In this document: piece after piece, positions 8,190-16,289 of the stretch | How positions within the stretch are numbered: position 1 is the stretch's first letter | How the letters are laid out: the number at the start of each line of letters is the position of its first letter | DNA from: Virgisporangium aurantiacum | GTDB lineage: Bacteria; Actinomycetota; Actinomycetes; Mycobacteriales; Micromonosporaceae | Length of the DNA: 64,000 bases | Reading direction: 5' to 3' | Assembly: GCF_016863635.1 (NCBI RefSeq) | Contig: NZ_BOPG01000090.1 | Coordinates: 21,247 to 85,246, forward strand | The notes under the pieces: generated by a model | What the model was told of the DNA's origin: nothing | The model's database searches: none | Seen by the model: only the letters and a program-made list of their open reading frames with translations | Program-made: the position numbers and the translations under genes

Positions 8190-8996
8190 TCATCCAGGTG
8201 GGGGCGTCCGGTTCGGGCGCCCCCACTCCGTCGTGAGGTGGTCGTGGATCAGCCCGTTCGACAGCAGGCACCCGTTGACCGGACCGTCGTAGCGCTGGTC
8301 GGCGCCCGCCCGGTCGGTGACCGTGCCCCCGGCCTCGGCGACGAGCAGGGCGATCGCGGCAACGTCCCACGGCGACCGGCTCCCGTCGAGGACGGCGTCC
8401 CACGCGCCCTCGGCCACCTTGCAGCCGGAGAACACCGACGGCCACGGGTACCGGTACGGCACCAGGTCGCCGTCGGTGGTGATGCGCACCAGCCCGTCGC
8501 CGTGCAGCCCGCCCGCCACCGGAACCGCGCCGGCGCCGCCCACCGTGGCCGGCGCGTCCACCGTCCCGTCGCGATCCGACACGGCCAGCCGCGTTCCGTC
8601 GCGGAACGCGCCCCCACGCAACGTCGCCCGGTACGTCTCCCGGGTGGACGGGTTGTGCGCGACCGCGACCACCGGACGCCCGTCGACGACCAGCGCGATC
8701 GACACCATGAACACCGGGATGCCGAGGATCAGCTGGCGGGTGCCGTCGATCGGGTCGATCACCCAGGTCCGGTCGCCCGCGGCGGCGTGGCTGGCCTCCT
8801 CCCCGATCACCGCGTCGCCGGGAAAGCGGTCCCTGACCTCCGCGACGAACCGGTCGTTGAGCACCCGGTCGACGGTGGTGATCGGGGTCGCGTCGGCTTT
8901 CACGTCGACGTCGAAGCCACCCGCGACGAGGTCGCGGACCGTGCTGCCGGCCCGGTCGGCGAAGTCGAGGGCGAAGGAGAGGTCTGAACTCAACAC
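8190..8996 (-). CDS. Inositol monophosphatase-family phosphatase (possibly histidinol-phosphatase-like)
   Basis: 268 residues from GTG at 8994-8996; the start is uncertain because no strong ribosome site is seen. Metal-binding motifs of the family are complete: GEEASH (about 66), WVIDPIDGTRQLILG (motif A) and SPWDVAAIALLVAEAGG (motif B). These Mg-dependent, Li-sensitive enzymes hydrolyse inositol phosphate, histidinol phosphate or related monoesters. The gene is convergent with the MacB-like permease; three bases separate the stops. Substrate choice cannot be made from sequence. Confidence 0.88.
   Translation of the reverse strand: MLSSDLSFALDFADRAGSTVRDLVAGGFDVDVKADATPITTVDRVLNDRFVAEVRDRFPGDAVIGEEASHAAAGDRTWVIDPIDGTRQLILGIPVFMVSIALVVDGRPVVAVAHNPSTRETYRATLRGGAFRDGTRLAVSDRDGTVDAPATVGGAGAVPVAGGLHGDGLVRITTDGDLVPYRYPWPSVFSGCKVAEGAWDAVLDGSRSPWDVAAIALLVAEAGGTVTDRAGADQRYDGPVNGCLLSNGLIHDHLTTEWGRPNRTPPPG
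8198..8226. terminator. Hairpin between convergent genes
   Basis: GTGGGGGCG and CGCCCCCAC form a perfect 9 bp stem with an 11-base loop, just after the permease stop and inside the last codons of the minus-strand phosphatase gene. No T-tract follows, as is common for actinobacterial terminators. It likely ends plus-strand transcription. Confidence 0.5.
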
Positions 8997-9058
8997 ATGA
9001 CGATCATGCTCACACCGGGGACCGGCGACCACCGGGAACCCAGGAGTTCACGCAGACG

Positions 9059-9598
9059 TCAGCCGGCGCGGCGGCGGGCGCGTCTCGCGGCCAGCTCGTC
9101 GGTGGCCGGCGGGGTCGCCGGTTCGACGTCGGCCGGTTCGCCGGGCTCGGCGGCCAGGCTGGACAGGGTGCCCTCGATCTCCTTGAAGGCGCCGCCGATC
9201 GCGATGCCGAACACGCCCTGGCCGCCCTGGAGCAGATCCACGACCTCCTCGGGCGAGCGGCACTCGTACACGGTGGTGCCGTCGGAGATCAGGGTGATGC
9301 CGGCCAGGTCGGAGACGCCGCGGGAGCGCAGGGTGTCGATCGCCTTGCGGATGTTCTGCAACGACACACCGGCATCGAGCAGGCGCTTGACCACCTTCAG
9401 CACCACGATGTCGCGGAACGAGTAGAGCCGCTGGGTGCCCGACCCCGACGCGTCGCGGACGCTCGGGACCACGAGTGCGGTGCGCGCCCAGTAGTCGAGT
9501 TGCCGGTAGCTGATGCCGGCCGCGTGGCAGGCGGTCACACCGCGGTAACCGACGGTGTCGTCCGCGTGAGCGGGCCCCAACTCCGCCGACCCATCCAT
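9059..9598 (-). CDS. MerR-family transcriptional regulator (Rv1830-like)
   Basis: 179 residues from ATG at 9596-9598. The N-terminal winged HTH is clear: GYRGVTACHAAGISYRQLDYWART, then TQRLYSFRDIVVLKVVKRLLDAGVSLQNIRKAIDTL (quoted as two motifs). It lacks an obvious Cys metal site. The gene is the last of the conserved actinobacterial block and matches by position the MerR gene following the bifunctional nuclease in mycobacteria. Its targets are unknown here. A 215-base gap, of which 9665-9813 shows no gene, separates it from the nuclease gene. Confidence 0.88.
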   Translation of the reverse strand: MDGSAELGPAHADDTVGYRGVTACHAAGISYRQLDYWARTALVVPSVRDASGSGTQRLYSFRDIVVLKVVKRLLDAGVSLQNIRKAIDTLRSRGVSDLAGITLISDGTTVYECRSPEEVVDLLQGGQGVFGIAIGGAFKEIEGTLSSLAAEPGEPADVEPATPPATDELAARRARRRAG

Positions 9599-9813
9599 GT
9601 GACCCACCACCGTTTCTCGCCCGGCCCCAGCACGCGGCGACCGGCATCCGTTACAGACTGCCAAACCCTACCGCCTGTATCGACAGATTCCCGCCAGGTA
9701 ACGCACTCGACACGCCGTTCCGACACGCCGAAATCCTTGCTGCGTAAGGGTTTGTCACCCGTTTGGGGCAGTTTGCCGGGGACGCCCGATTAGCGCTGCG
9801 CCAGCTAGCGACG

Positions 9814-10278
9814 CTAACCCGCGAAGTCTTCCGGCCGCACCTGCTCCAGGAACTCCCGGAACTTCTCGACCTCGTCCTCCTGCTCGTCGGGGATGACGAT
9901 GGCGGCCTCGGTGAGCACCTGGTCGGCGCAGCGGATGGGGGCGCCGACCCGCAGGGCCAGCGCGATCGAGTCGCTCGGGCGGGCGGACACGCGGACGCCC
10001 TCCCCGATGATCAACTCGGCGTAGAAGATGTTGTCGCGCATCTCGACGATCTCGACGGCGCGCAGCGGCTGCTTCAGCGCCTGCAGGATGTCGCGCAGGA
10101 GATCGTGGGTCAGCGGACGGGCCGGCTTGACCCCCTGCTGCTCGTACGCGATCGCCGTTGCTTCCACCGCACCGATCCAGATCGGCAGGTAGCGGTCGCC
10201 GTCGACCTCCTTGAGCAGCACGATCGGCTGGTTGCTAGGTAGTTCGACCCGCACCCCAACCACGTTCAGCTCACGCAC
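9814..10278 (-). CDS. Bifunctional nuclease family protein (DUF151)
   Basis: 154 residues; GTG with AAGGG upstream. The sequence is a typical DUF151/BFN domain: LPIWIGAVEATAIAYEQQG, RPLTHDLL, a central VEIVEMRDNIFYAEL strand pair, and SARPSDSIALALRVGAPI, with an acidic C-terminus. It corresponds to Rv1829 of Mycobacterium by sequence type and gene order (between two MerR genes). Plant and bacterial relatives have RNase and DNase activity reported; the physiological role in actinobacteria is not settled. Confidence 0.93.
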   Translation of the reverse strand: MRELNVVGVRVELPSNQPIVLLKEVDGDRYLPIWIGAVEATAIAYEQQGVKPARPLTHDLLRDILQALKQPLRAVEIVEMRDNIFYAELIIGEGVRVSARPSDSIALALRVGAPIRCADQVLTEAAIVIPDEQEDEVEKFREFLEQVRPEDFAG

Positions 10279-10369
10279 CGCAGCGCCCTTCGGTTCGCCG
10301 ACCTATCCCTGCACGGTACACGCAGCAGGCAGGCTCCGTGCAGCGGCGCGTGGGGCGCAAGAGTCACAA

Positions 10370-11137
10370 CTACCGCAGCGTCTGCCCGAGACCGACACGC
10401 ACCAGCGCGGCGTGCAGACGCCCCGTGAGCCCGGAAAGCTCACGCACCGTCTCGGCCGCCCGGTCCCGCGCCGCCGGCCCGGTGCCGCGCGCCAGCGGCG
10501 CGATCAACTGGGTGAACAGGCCCACCTCGCGGTCGGCGGCGACCCGGTAGGCCCGCAGGTGCCGCGCGGTCACGCCGTACTCGGAGAGCGCACCCGCCAC
10601 GGTGAGCACCTCGACCGCGTCGGGCGCGTACAGCCCACCGTCCTCCGGTGCCACGATGCCGTGCTTCTCGAGGTCGACCAGGATCTCCTCGGAGACGCCC
10701 GTGCGGGCGAGAAGGTCCGCGCGGTCGACCCTTTCGTCAGCGGCGGCCGGCACCGCCGCCGGGCTTTCGGTGGACGCGGGGGGCACGGCCACGAGTACGG
10801 GCGTGCCCGCCAGCGTCTCGCCCCGGTCGATCGCGGCCAACTGTTCGCGGATGACGCGCAGCGGCAGGTAGTGGTCGCGCTGGGCGGCCAGCACGTACCG
10901 GAGGCGGGCGACGTCGGCACGGGTGTACTTCCGGTAACCCGACGGGGTGCGGCTGGGCTCGACCAGCCCCTCCGATTCGAGGAACCGCAGCTTCGAGATG
11001 CTGACGTCGGGGAAGTCGCCCCGCAGCTGGTTCAGCACCTCACCGATGCTCAGCGGCGTCTCGGGCGAACTCCACACACGATCGGACCGGGCACGCGCGG
11101 ATCGGGCGGCGGAAGAGCTACCCGATCCGGACGTCAC
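10370..11137 (-). CDS. ftsR: MerR-family regulator, FtsR-like
   Basis: 255 residues from GTG at 11135-11137. The HTH is in LSIGEVLNQLRGDFPDVSISKLRFLESEGLVEPSRTPSGYRKY (residues about 29-72), the pattern of Rv1828/Cg1631. In Corynebacterium the orthologue next to odhI, FtsR, activates ftsZ transcription. A longer C-terminal effector region (about 140-255) follows an Ala/Pro-rich linker. It lies nine bases downstream of the FHA gene, as in mycobacteria and corynebacteria, so co-expression is likely. The symbol is by synteny and sequence pattern, not by alignment. Confidence 0.85.
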   Translation of the reverse strand: MTSGSGSSSAARSARARSDRVWSSPETPLSIGEVLNQLRGDFPDVSISKLRFLESEGLVEPSRTPSGYRKYTRADVARLRYVLAAQRDHYLPLRVIREQLAAIDRGETLAGTPVLVAVPPASTESPAAVPAAADERVDRADLLARTGVSEEILVDLEKHGIVAPEDGGLYAPDAVEVLTVAGALSEYGVTARHLRAYRVAADREVGLFTQLIAPLARGTGPAARDRAAETVRELSGLTGRLHAALVRVGLGQTLR

Positions 11138-11146
11138 CAGGCAACT

Positions 11147-11587
11147 TTACCGGTCGTCGGGGCGCGGACCCGCGATGAACACTAGCCGGAACTTGCCGAT
11201 CTGGACCTCGTCGCCGTTACTGAGCGTGGCCGACTCCACCCGCTCACGGTTGACGTACGTGCCGTTCAGGCTGCCGACGTCACGCACGGTGAAGATGCCG
11301 CTCTCGCGGTGGAACTCGGCGTGCCGGCGCGACACGGTGACGTCGTCGAGGAAGATGTCGCTGTCGGGATGGCGACCGCTCGTGGTGACGTCGTGGTCGA
11401 GCAGGAACCGGGCGCCGGCGTTCGGCCCGCGCCGCACGGCCAGCAGCGCCGTACCCGGCGGCAGCGACCCGGAGACCCGGCCCGCGGTGGTGTCCGGCGG
11501 ATCCTGGTCGACGCCGTCGTCCAGCGCGCCAAGGTTCAGCGTGGACGTGACGTCGAGCGGGGGAAACTCGTCGTCCTGGCGCGTCAT
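11147..11587 (-). CDS. garA: FHA-domain signalling protein (GarA/OdhI type)
   Basis: 146 residues. An N-terminal flexible region contains TST (residues 14-16), in the place of the TT motif phosphorylated by PknB/PknG in GarA and OdhI. The FHA domain occupies about 48-135 with the phosphothreonine-binding residues GRHPDSD (71-77), SRRHAEF (86-92) and SLNGTYVN (106-113). In relatives the unphosphorylated protein inhibits 2-oxoglutarate dehydrogenase and glutamate dehydrogenase. The N-terminal motif here is DVTSTLN rather than ETTS-like, so the exact phosphosite needs testing. The gene heads the FtsR-like gene. Confidence 0.92.
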   Translation of the reverse strand: MTRQDDEFPPLDVTSTLNLGALDDGVDQDPPDTTAGRVSGSLPPGTALLAVRRGPNAGARFLLDHDVTTSGRHPDSDIFLDDVTVSRRHAEFHRESGIFTVRDVGSLNGTYVNRERVESATLSNGDEVQIGKFRLVFIAGPRPDDR

Positions 11588-11636
11588 CGGATCACCTCAC
11601 GGGTCAAAGGTCGGGCAACCGCAGCGAACTATCGAG

Positions 11637-11675
11637 CAGAGCAGTGCGTACCACAGAGCAGGAACTACACAGAGC
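11637..11675. repeat. Three direct repeats related to CACAGAGC upstream of the FHA gene
   Basis: CAGAGC at 11637-11642, CACAGAGC at 11652-11659 and CACAGAGC at 11668-11675 recur at about 16-base intervals, 50-90 bases upstream of the FHA start. On the minus strand they read GCTCTGTG. Regular spacing close to 1.5 helical turns suggests a regulator site, though none is known. Confidence 0.4.
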
Positions 11676-11705
11676 AAAGCAGTCACATACGACACCGGGT
11701 CGCAC

Positions 11706-11721
11706 GGTTGCCTCGGCAACC
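11706..11721 (-). terminator. Short hairpin downstream of gcvH
   Basis: GGTTGC and GCAACC pair around CTCG, about 75 bases past the gcvH stop. No T-tract follows, so the call is weak. Confidence 0.3.
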
Positions 11722-11793
11722 CTAGCGACGGCCGGTTTTCAGGGTCAACCAGGCGCGCGGACCGTGATTCACACGGATCGGCGCCGGCCGGCC

Positions 11794-12183
11794 CTAGTTT
11801 TCCGTCAACGCCTGGTACGCGGCGGCGTCGAGCAACCCGGCAACGGCCTCCGGATCGGACGGTTCGATCTCCACCAGCCAGCCGGCGCCGTACGGGTCGG
11901 AGTTGACCACGGCCGGATCGGCGTCGAGCGCCTCGTTGCGGGCCACCACCCGGCCGGACACCGGCGCGTAGATCTCCGAGACGCTCTTGGTGGACTCGAC
12001 CTCGCCCAGCGAGTCACCCGCCTGCACCTCGGTGCCGGGCTCGGGCAACTGGACGAACACGATGTCGCCGAGCGAGTCCTGCGCGAAGTCGGTGATACCG
12101 ATGCGCACGCCGCCGGAGCCGCCGGCGGCCACCGGGGACACCCACTCGTGCTCCGCGGTGTAGCGCAGATCTTCCGGAGTCAC
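11794..12183 (-). CDS. gcvH: Glycine cleavage system H protein
   Basis: 129 residues; GTG start. The lipoyl-domain hallmarks are present: YTAEHEWV at the N-terminus, GITDFAQDSLGDIVFVQLP, and the lipoylation site VESTKSV with Lys66. It shuttles the methylamine group of glycine between the P, T and L proteins. P and T genes are not in the window; gcvH sits alone between DUF881 and FHA genes, as in many actinobacteria. Confidence 0.96.
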   Translation of the reverse strand: MTPEDLRYTAEHEWVSPVAAGGSGGVRIGITDFAQDSLGDIVFVQLPEPGTEVQAGDSLGEVESTKSVSEIYAPVSGRVVARNEALDADPAVVNSDPYGAGWLVEIEPSDPEAVAGLLDAAAYQALTEN

Positions 12184-12197
12184 TGCTTACCTACCGT

Positions 12198-13022
12198 TCA
12201 GTTCACTGGCCGGGCGTACTTCAACGGGTCACCGTCGTGGAGCGCCGTGACCTTGATCAGCCCCGGCTGGTGCATGGTCACGTTACCGCCGCGCTGGCGA
12301 ACGGCGTCCACCACCCCACCCGGGATGTTCAACGCCGTCTGCATCGTCTGGGGATCGCCGATCACGTCGATCGTGTACGGGGCCGACATCGGGACCCCGT
12401 CGACGGTGATCCCCTCCCCCGAGTCGACGAAGTAGGTGCCCGCGACGATACGCACCGGAGCCCCCGCGCCGCCGGCGATCTGCATCGCCTCGGCGCCCGC
12501 GCCGCGCAGTTCCTCGACCGCGTCGAGCACGCTGTCGGCACGGATCCGCTGGTCACGCGGGGCGAACACGACCTGGACACCGGGACCCTCGGCGGGCAGC
12601 GTGCCGGCGAGGATCCCGAGCACCTCGGCCCGGCGCCGGGCCTCGGCCAGCGCCGCCTCCTTGCCCTGCGCGCCCGACTCGAGCTGGCGCTTGGAGTCCT
12701 CCAGCTCGGCGATCTCGCGGCGCAGGCGCTCCTGCCGGGCGTCGAGGTCGGAGAGGATCCGGACCAGGTCCTCGGGGCGCGCGTTGTCGAGACCCGAGTC
12801 GGCGTTGGTGCTGCGCACCTGGGCGGCGATCGCGAACCCGAGCACCACGAGCAGCACCCCGATCAGGGCACCCGCACCGGAGGCGCGCCGGCGGCGCCGC
12901 TCCTCCGGCGGAGTGGTCTCCTCCACCGGGGTTTCTTCCGCCGCCACCTGATCGCCCACCTCCGCCTCCTCGGGCGGCTCGGTGTGCGTATTCTCAAGAT
13001 CTTTGTCTTGGTCTTTTTCCAC
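12198..13022 (-). CDS. DUF881 membrane protein (second copy)
   Basis: 274 residues from GTG at 13020-13022, two bases after the sbp stop. An acidic cytoplasmic head (about 1-40) and Arg cluster precede one membrane helix (about 50-68), a coiled coil (LDARQERLRREIAELEDSKR, about 92-130) and the DUF881 domain with GPGVQVVF, VEELRGAGAEAMQI and a conserved Asn/Asp pattern. Orthologues (Rv1825 type) sit next to sbp and gcvH. They are thought to act at the cell envelope or division site, but the function is unproven. Confidence 0.9.
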   Translation of the reverse strand: MEKDQDKDLENTHTEPPEEAEVGDQVAAEETPVEETTPPEERRRRRASGAGALIGVLLVVLGFAIAAQVRSTNADSGLDNARPEDLVRILSDLDARQERLRREIAELEDSKRQLESGAQGKEAALAEARRRAEVLGILAGTLPAEGPGVQVVFAPRDQRIRADSVLDAVEELRGAGAEAMQIAGGAGAPVRIVAGTYFVDSGEGITVDGVPMSAPYTIDVIGDPQTMQTALNIPGGVVDAVRQRGGNVTMHQPGLIKVTALHDGDPLKYARPVN

Positions 13023-13024
13023 CG

Positions 13025-13357
13025 CTACGCCCGGAAAAGGTGGCGGCGGATGGCCGCGACGTTGCCGAAGATGCGGACGCCCAGGACCACCACGACGCTG
13101 ATCGACAGCTGGCCGCCGACGCCGAGCTGGTCGCCCAGGAACACGATGAACGCGGCGACCAGGACGTTCGACACGAACGAGATCACGAATTGCTTGTCGT
13201 CGAAGATGCCGTCGAGCTTCGCGCGGACCCCGCCGAACACCGCGTCGAGCGCGGCGACCACCGCGATCGGCAGGTACGGCTCCAGGACGGCCGGCACCGT
13301 CGGCTGCAGCACCAGGCCCAGGACGACGCCGGCGATCAGGCCGAGGACGGCGATCAC
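13025..13357 (-). CDS. sbp: Small basic protein (DUF1290)
   Basis: 110 residues with three membrane helices (about 1-20, 28-42, 56-95 with a turn). GTG start overlaps the previous stop as GTGA. Features such as PYLPIAVVAALDAVFGG and KLDGIFDDKQFVISF match the small basic protein first seen near division genes in Gram-positives. It lies between two DUF881 genes, the arrangement in mycobacteria (Rv1824). Confidence 0.92.
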   Translation of the reverse strand: MIAVLGLIAGVVLGLVLQPTVPAVLEPYLPIAVVAALDAVFGGVRAKLDGIFDDKQFVISFVSNVLVAAFIVFLGDQLGVGGQLSISVVVVLGVRIFGNVAAIRRHLFRA

Positions 13358-14262
13358 CGGGGACTCCCCGAGACGCTGGGCGAAACGCTGGGCGAAACGC
13401 TGGGCGACGCGCTGGGTGGACGGGCGTACTGGAGGCCGGGGTCGGCGCCCGCTGGCAGCGTGAGCCCGTCCTTGGCCTCGATGTCGAACTGCATCCGGTA
13501 GGTCTCCGCGAAACGTTTGAAGCGCTTGCCGGTGGCCGAGTCGGCCAGCCGCTTGTCGATGCCGTCGGGCCCGATCGCCGACAGCTGGTAGGGCCGGGTG
13601 ACCGGCTTGAAGTCGACCAGGATCGCCTCGCCGGCGGCCCGGATCGTCGTGATGGCGGTGAGGCGCTGCCCGTTGATCGCGATCGCCTCGGCGCCCGCCT
13701 CCCACAGCGCGTTGGCGAGATCCTGCAGGTCACGGTCGATCACGCGGCCCGGGTTCTCCGGGTCGACGCTGCCGGTGACCGGATCGACCGCGGCCGGCGC
13801 GTCGGAGACGGTGACGACGACGCCGTCGCCCTTCACGCGGCCGAGGCCGGTGCGGGCCTCCAGGTCCTTCAGGCGCAGCAGCTCCGGGTCCTCGGCCAGG
13901 GCGTTCTCGCGGGCCTGGGACACCTCGTCGCGCAGGCCGTCGGCGTCGCGGGCCAGTTGGTCGGCCTCGGACCGCCGGTCGGCGACCTCCTTGGCCAGGT
14001 CGGCCTGGGTCTGGTTGGCGTCCGGCTTGGCGGCGACGACCTGCTGGTAGGCGACGGCGAGCAGGAAGCCGACCAGCGCCAGCGCGATCGCGCGGCCCGC
14101 CTTGCCGCCCCGCTGCTGCCAGGGCGGGCGGGGACCGTGCTCCTCCCGGCGCCGGGCGGCGTCGGCGTAGCCGGAGTCGAGCGGCGTGCGGAAGAGGTCG
14201 GTGAGGAGGTCGTTCGCCTCCCGGTGCGGCGGTCTCGTCATGCCGTCGCTGCGCTCGCTCAT
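13354..14262 (-). CDS. DUF881 membrane protein (first copy)
   Basis: 302 residues; ATG overlaps the stop of the phosphatidyltransferase gene by ATGA. A second ATG seven codons later is possible. One membrane helix lies near 58-76, then a coiled coil (ADLAKEVADRRSEADQLARD) and the DUF881 core (GVVVTVSDAP, ALWEAGAEAIAINGQRL). The C-terminus ends with a repeated Pro-Ser-Val-Ser tail. It pairs with the DUF881 gene at 12198-13022 and corresponds to Rv1823 by position. Confidence 0.9.
   Translation of the reverse strand: MSERSDGMTRPPHREANDLLTDLFRTPLDSGYADAARRREEHGPRPPWQQRGGKAGRAIALALVGFLLAVAYQQVVAAKPDANQTQADLAKEVADRRSEADQLARDADGLRDEVSQARENALAEDPELLRLKDLEARTGLGRVKGDGVVVTVSDAPAAVDPVTGSVDPENPGRVIDRDLQDLANALWEAGAEAIAINGQRLTAITTIRAAGEAILVDFKPVTRPYQLSAIGPDGIDKRLADSATGKRFKRFAETYRMQFDIEAKDGLTLPAGADPGLQYARPPSASPSVSPSVSPSVSGSPR
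13373..13420. repeat. Four tandem 12 bp units at the 3' end of the DUF881 gene
   Basis: The unit ACGCTGGGCGAA occurs twice exactly and twice with changes. On the minus strand it encodes the (PSVS)n tail of the DUF881 protein. The array is a likely site of length variation between strains. Confidence 0.8.
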
Positions 14263-14828
14263 GCGGGCTGCCTGGTGGCGGAGGCGGCCTGGCCCACGTA
14301 GAGGGCCGCCGCCAGCCAGTACATGGCGATCCCCCACCAGGCCAGGCCCCAGCCGATCGGGTGCGCGTACGGGTTGGCGGCCTCGCTCGCGTGCGCGAGC
14401 AGCAGCACCGGGAACGCGGCGAGCAGCAGGAACGTCGCCGTCTTGCCGAGGTAGTGCACCGGCGGCGGGCCAAACCCGTTGCGCCGCAGCACCAGCAGGG
14501 TGACGCCCATGACGAGTTCGCGCAGGATCAGCGCCAGCGTGAACGCCAGCGGCAGCACGCCCTCGACCGTGAACGCCACCACCGTGGCCGCGATGTAGAG
14601 CCGGTCGACGGCCGGGTCGAGGATCTCGCCGAGCCGGCTCACCTGCCCGAAGCGGCGGGCGACCCACCCGTCGACCCAGTCGGTGGTGCCGCCGACGGCG
14701 AGCACGGCCACCGCCCAACCGGGGGCGTCGGCCACAAAGAGCAGGAACAGAAACAGGGGGACGCCGAGCAGGCGCGCGAAGCTGATGGCGTTGGCCGCGG
14801 TCAGCACCCGACCACGTGCTGCCTCCAT
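14259..14828 (-). CDS. CDP-alcohol phosphatidyltransferase
   Basis: 189 residues from ATG at 14826-14828, with GGAG about ten bases upstream. The catalytic CDP-AP motif is intact: DGWVARR followed by GEILDPAVDR (two-metal Asp residues). About five membrane helices. The gene starts the DUF881-sbp-DUF881 operon, where mycobacteria have pgsA2 (Rv1822). It transfers a phosphatidyl group from CDP-diacylglycerol to an alcohol acceptor; which acceptor (glycerol phosphate, inositol or other) is not determined by sequence. Confidence 0.9.
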   Translation of the reverse strand: MEAARGRVLTAANAISFARLLGVPLFLFLLFVADAPGWAVAVLAVGGTTDWVDGWVARRFGQVSRLGEILDPAVDRLYIAATVVAFTVEGVLPLAFTLALILRELVMGVTLLVLRRNGFGPPPVHYLGKTATFLLLAAFPVLLLAHASEAANPYAHPIGWGLAWWGIAMYWLAAALYVGQAASATRQPA

Positions 14829-14875
14829 GTACGTCCCGCTCCCCTGGCCCCACCTCACCGTTCCGGGTCGGAACT

Positions 14876-15745
14876 CTACCCGTCGGTGAGCGCGGCGCGG
14901 ATCGCGGTGTCGACGTCGGGGTGGCGGAACCCGAACCCGGCCTCGGTGAGCCGGTGCGGGACCACCCTCAGCCCGCCGAAGACCTCGTCGGCCACCTCAC
15001 CGAGGACGGGCCGCAGCACGGCGTACGGCAGGGACACGGCGGCCGGCCGGCGCAGTGCCCGGCCGAGCGCCGTGGCGAAGTCGCGGTTCCGCACCGGTTC
15101 GGGCGCGGTGACGTTGTACGCGCCGGCCGCGCCCGGCAGCATCGCGAGGAACCGGATCGCGCCGACCGCGTCGGCCAGCGACACGTGGCTCCAGTACTCC
15201 CGCCCCGTACCGAACCGGCCGCCGAGCCCCAGCTTGAACAGCGGGAGCATCCGTTCGAGCAGGCCGCCCTTCCTCGACAGCACCAGCCCGAGCCGCAGGT
15301 GCACGACCCCGTCGCCCGCGGCCTTCTCCCAGTCCTGCGCGACCGTGGGCAGCAGGCCGTCGTAGGGGCCGGGTTCACTGGCTTCGGTGAGTTCCTCGTC
15401 GCCGCGGTCGATCCCGTACCACCGGATGCCCGATGCGCTCAGGAACACCCGCGGTGGCTTCGTCGCCCCGGCGACCATGCCCGCCAGGGCCGCGGCCGTA
15501 CCGATCCGGCTCGCGCGGATGGCGTTCTTGCGGGCGGCGGTCCAGCGCCCGTTGAGCGGCGACCCGGCGAGGTTGACGAGAATGTCGCAGCCGTCGACGA
15601 GTTCCGGGTCGGGCCGTTCCGGGTCCCAGCTCCGCTCGTCCGGCTTCTCCGCTTCCCGGCGGACGAGCCGGCACACGGTGTGCCCCCCGTACCGGTAGGA
15701 CGCGCACAGGGCCTGCCCGATGAGGCCGCTCGCTCCCGCGATCAC
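14876..15745 (-). CDS. TIGR01777-family NAD(P)-dependent epimerase/dehydratase
   Basis: 289 residues from GTG at 15743-15745, with AAAGG eight bases upstream. The Rossmann motif is GASGLIG at the N-terminus, followed by DILVNLAGSPL and FLSASGIRWYG. The C-terminal DUF1731-like part (LPYAVLRPVLGEVADEVFGG) is present. This family is an atypical short-chain dehydrogenase group of unknown substrate. It has no operon partner; the upstream globin gene starts on the same strand about 65 bases away. Confidence 0.88.
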   Translation of the reverse strand: MIAGASGLIGQALCASYRYGGHTVCRLVRREAEKPDERSWDPERPDPELVDGCDILVNLAGSPLNGRWTAARKNAIRASRIGTAAALAGMVAGATKPPRVFLSASGIRWYGIDRGDEELTEASEPGPYDGLLPTVAQDWEKAAGDGVVHLRLGLVLSRKGGLLERMLPLFKLGLGGRFGTGREYWSHVSLADAVGAIRFLAMLPGAAGAYNVTAPEPVRNRDFATALGRALRRPAAVSLPYAVLRPVLGEVADEVFGGLRVVPHRLTEAGFGFRHPDVDTAIRAALTDG

Positions 15746-15810
15746 GACCCGTGCCTTTCGTTGGTGCTGTGCCCCGCCCCCGGTCACCGGCCGAGGATAG
15801 AGCCCGCGGG

Positions 15811-16248
15811 TCAGGTCTGCGGACCGCTCCAGCCCCAACGAGGTGTCGGAAGGCCGTCGCCAACCGCGGTGCCGGCTCGTGCGAACACCTCGGCGACAGC
15901 CGACTCCATGTACGTCCGGAGCAGGGCGCGGAACTCCGGATCGGTCGGCAGGCCGGCGTCATCGGCGGCCGCGACGAAACACTCGACGAACCGGTCGCCC
16001 ATCCCGTCGCCGGGTTCGGCTCCACTGTGGACGCGGAGCATCCTCGTGTGCCCGCCGGGGTAGCGGGCCGGCCCCCCGAACACCTCTCCCCAGTAGGCGG
16101 CCAGCCGCTCGACGTGGTCGGGATGGGTGCCGCGCGAGAAGGGATGATCGAGGACGGGGTCGGCCAGGCAGCGGGCGTGGTGGGCGGCGGCGAGCGCCCG
16201 GAAGGCGTCCGCACCCCCGGCGAACTCGAAAACCGACGGCCGTCCCAT
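15811..16248 (-). CDS. Group II truncated hemoglobin-like protein
   Basis: 145 residues from ATG at 16246-16248. The truncated globin pattern is visible: FEFAGGADAFRALA (A/B helices), PVLDHPFSRGTHPDHVERLAAYWGEVFGGP (E/F region with the proximal His in HPDH) and YMESAV toward the H helix. Such proteins bind haem and react with oxygen, NO or act as redox partners. A start three codons upstream is possible. Confidence 0.85.
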   Translation of the reverse strand: MGRPSVFEFAGGADAFRALAAAHHARCLADPVLDHPFSRGTHPDHVERLAAYWGEVFGGPARYPGGHTRMLRVHSGAEPGDGMGDRFVECFVAAADDAGLPTDPEFRALLRTYMESAVAEVFARAGTAVGDGLPTPRWGWSGPQT

Positions 16249-16289
16249 GCCGACGAGAATGCCACGCGCGGGGCGGAAGCGGGCGCTGG

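Noticed and set aside
13373..13420. Possible CRISPR-like array
   Set aside because: Units are 12 bp, directly adjacent and coding; no spacers. No CRISPR or cas genes were seen anywhere in the window.
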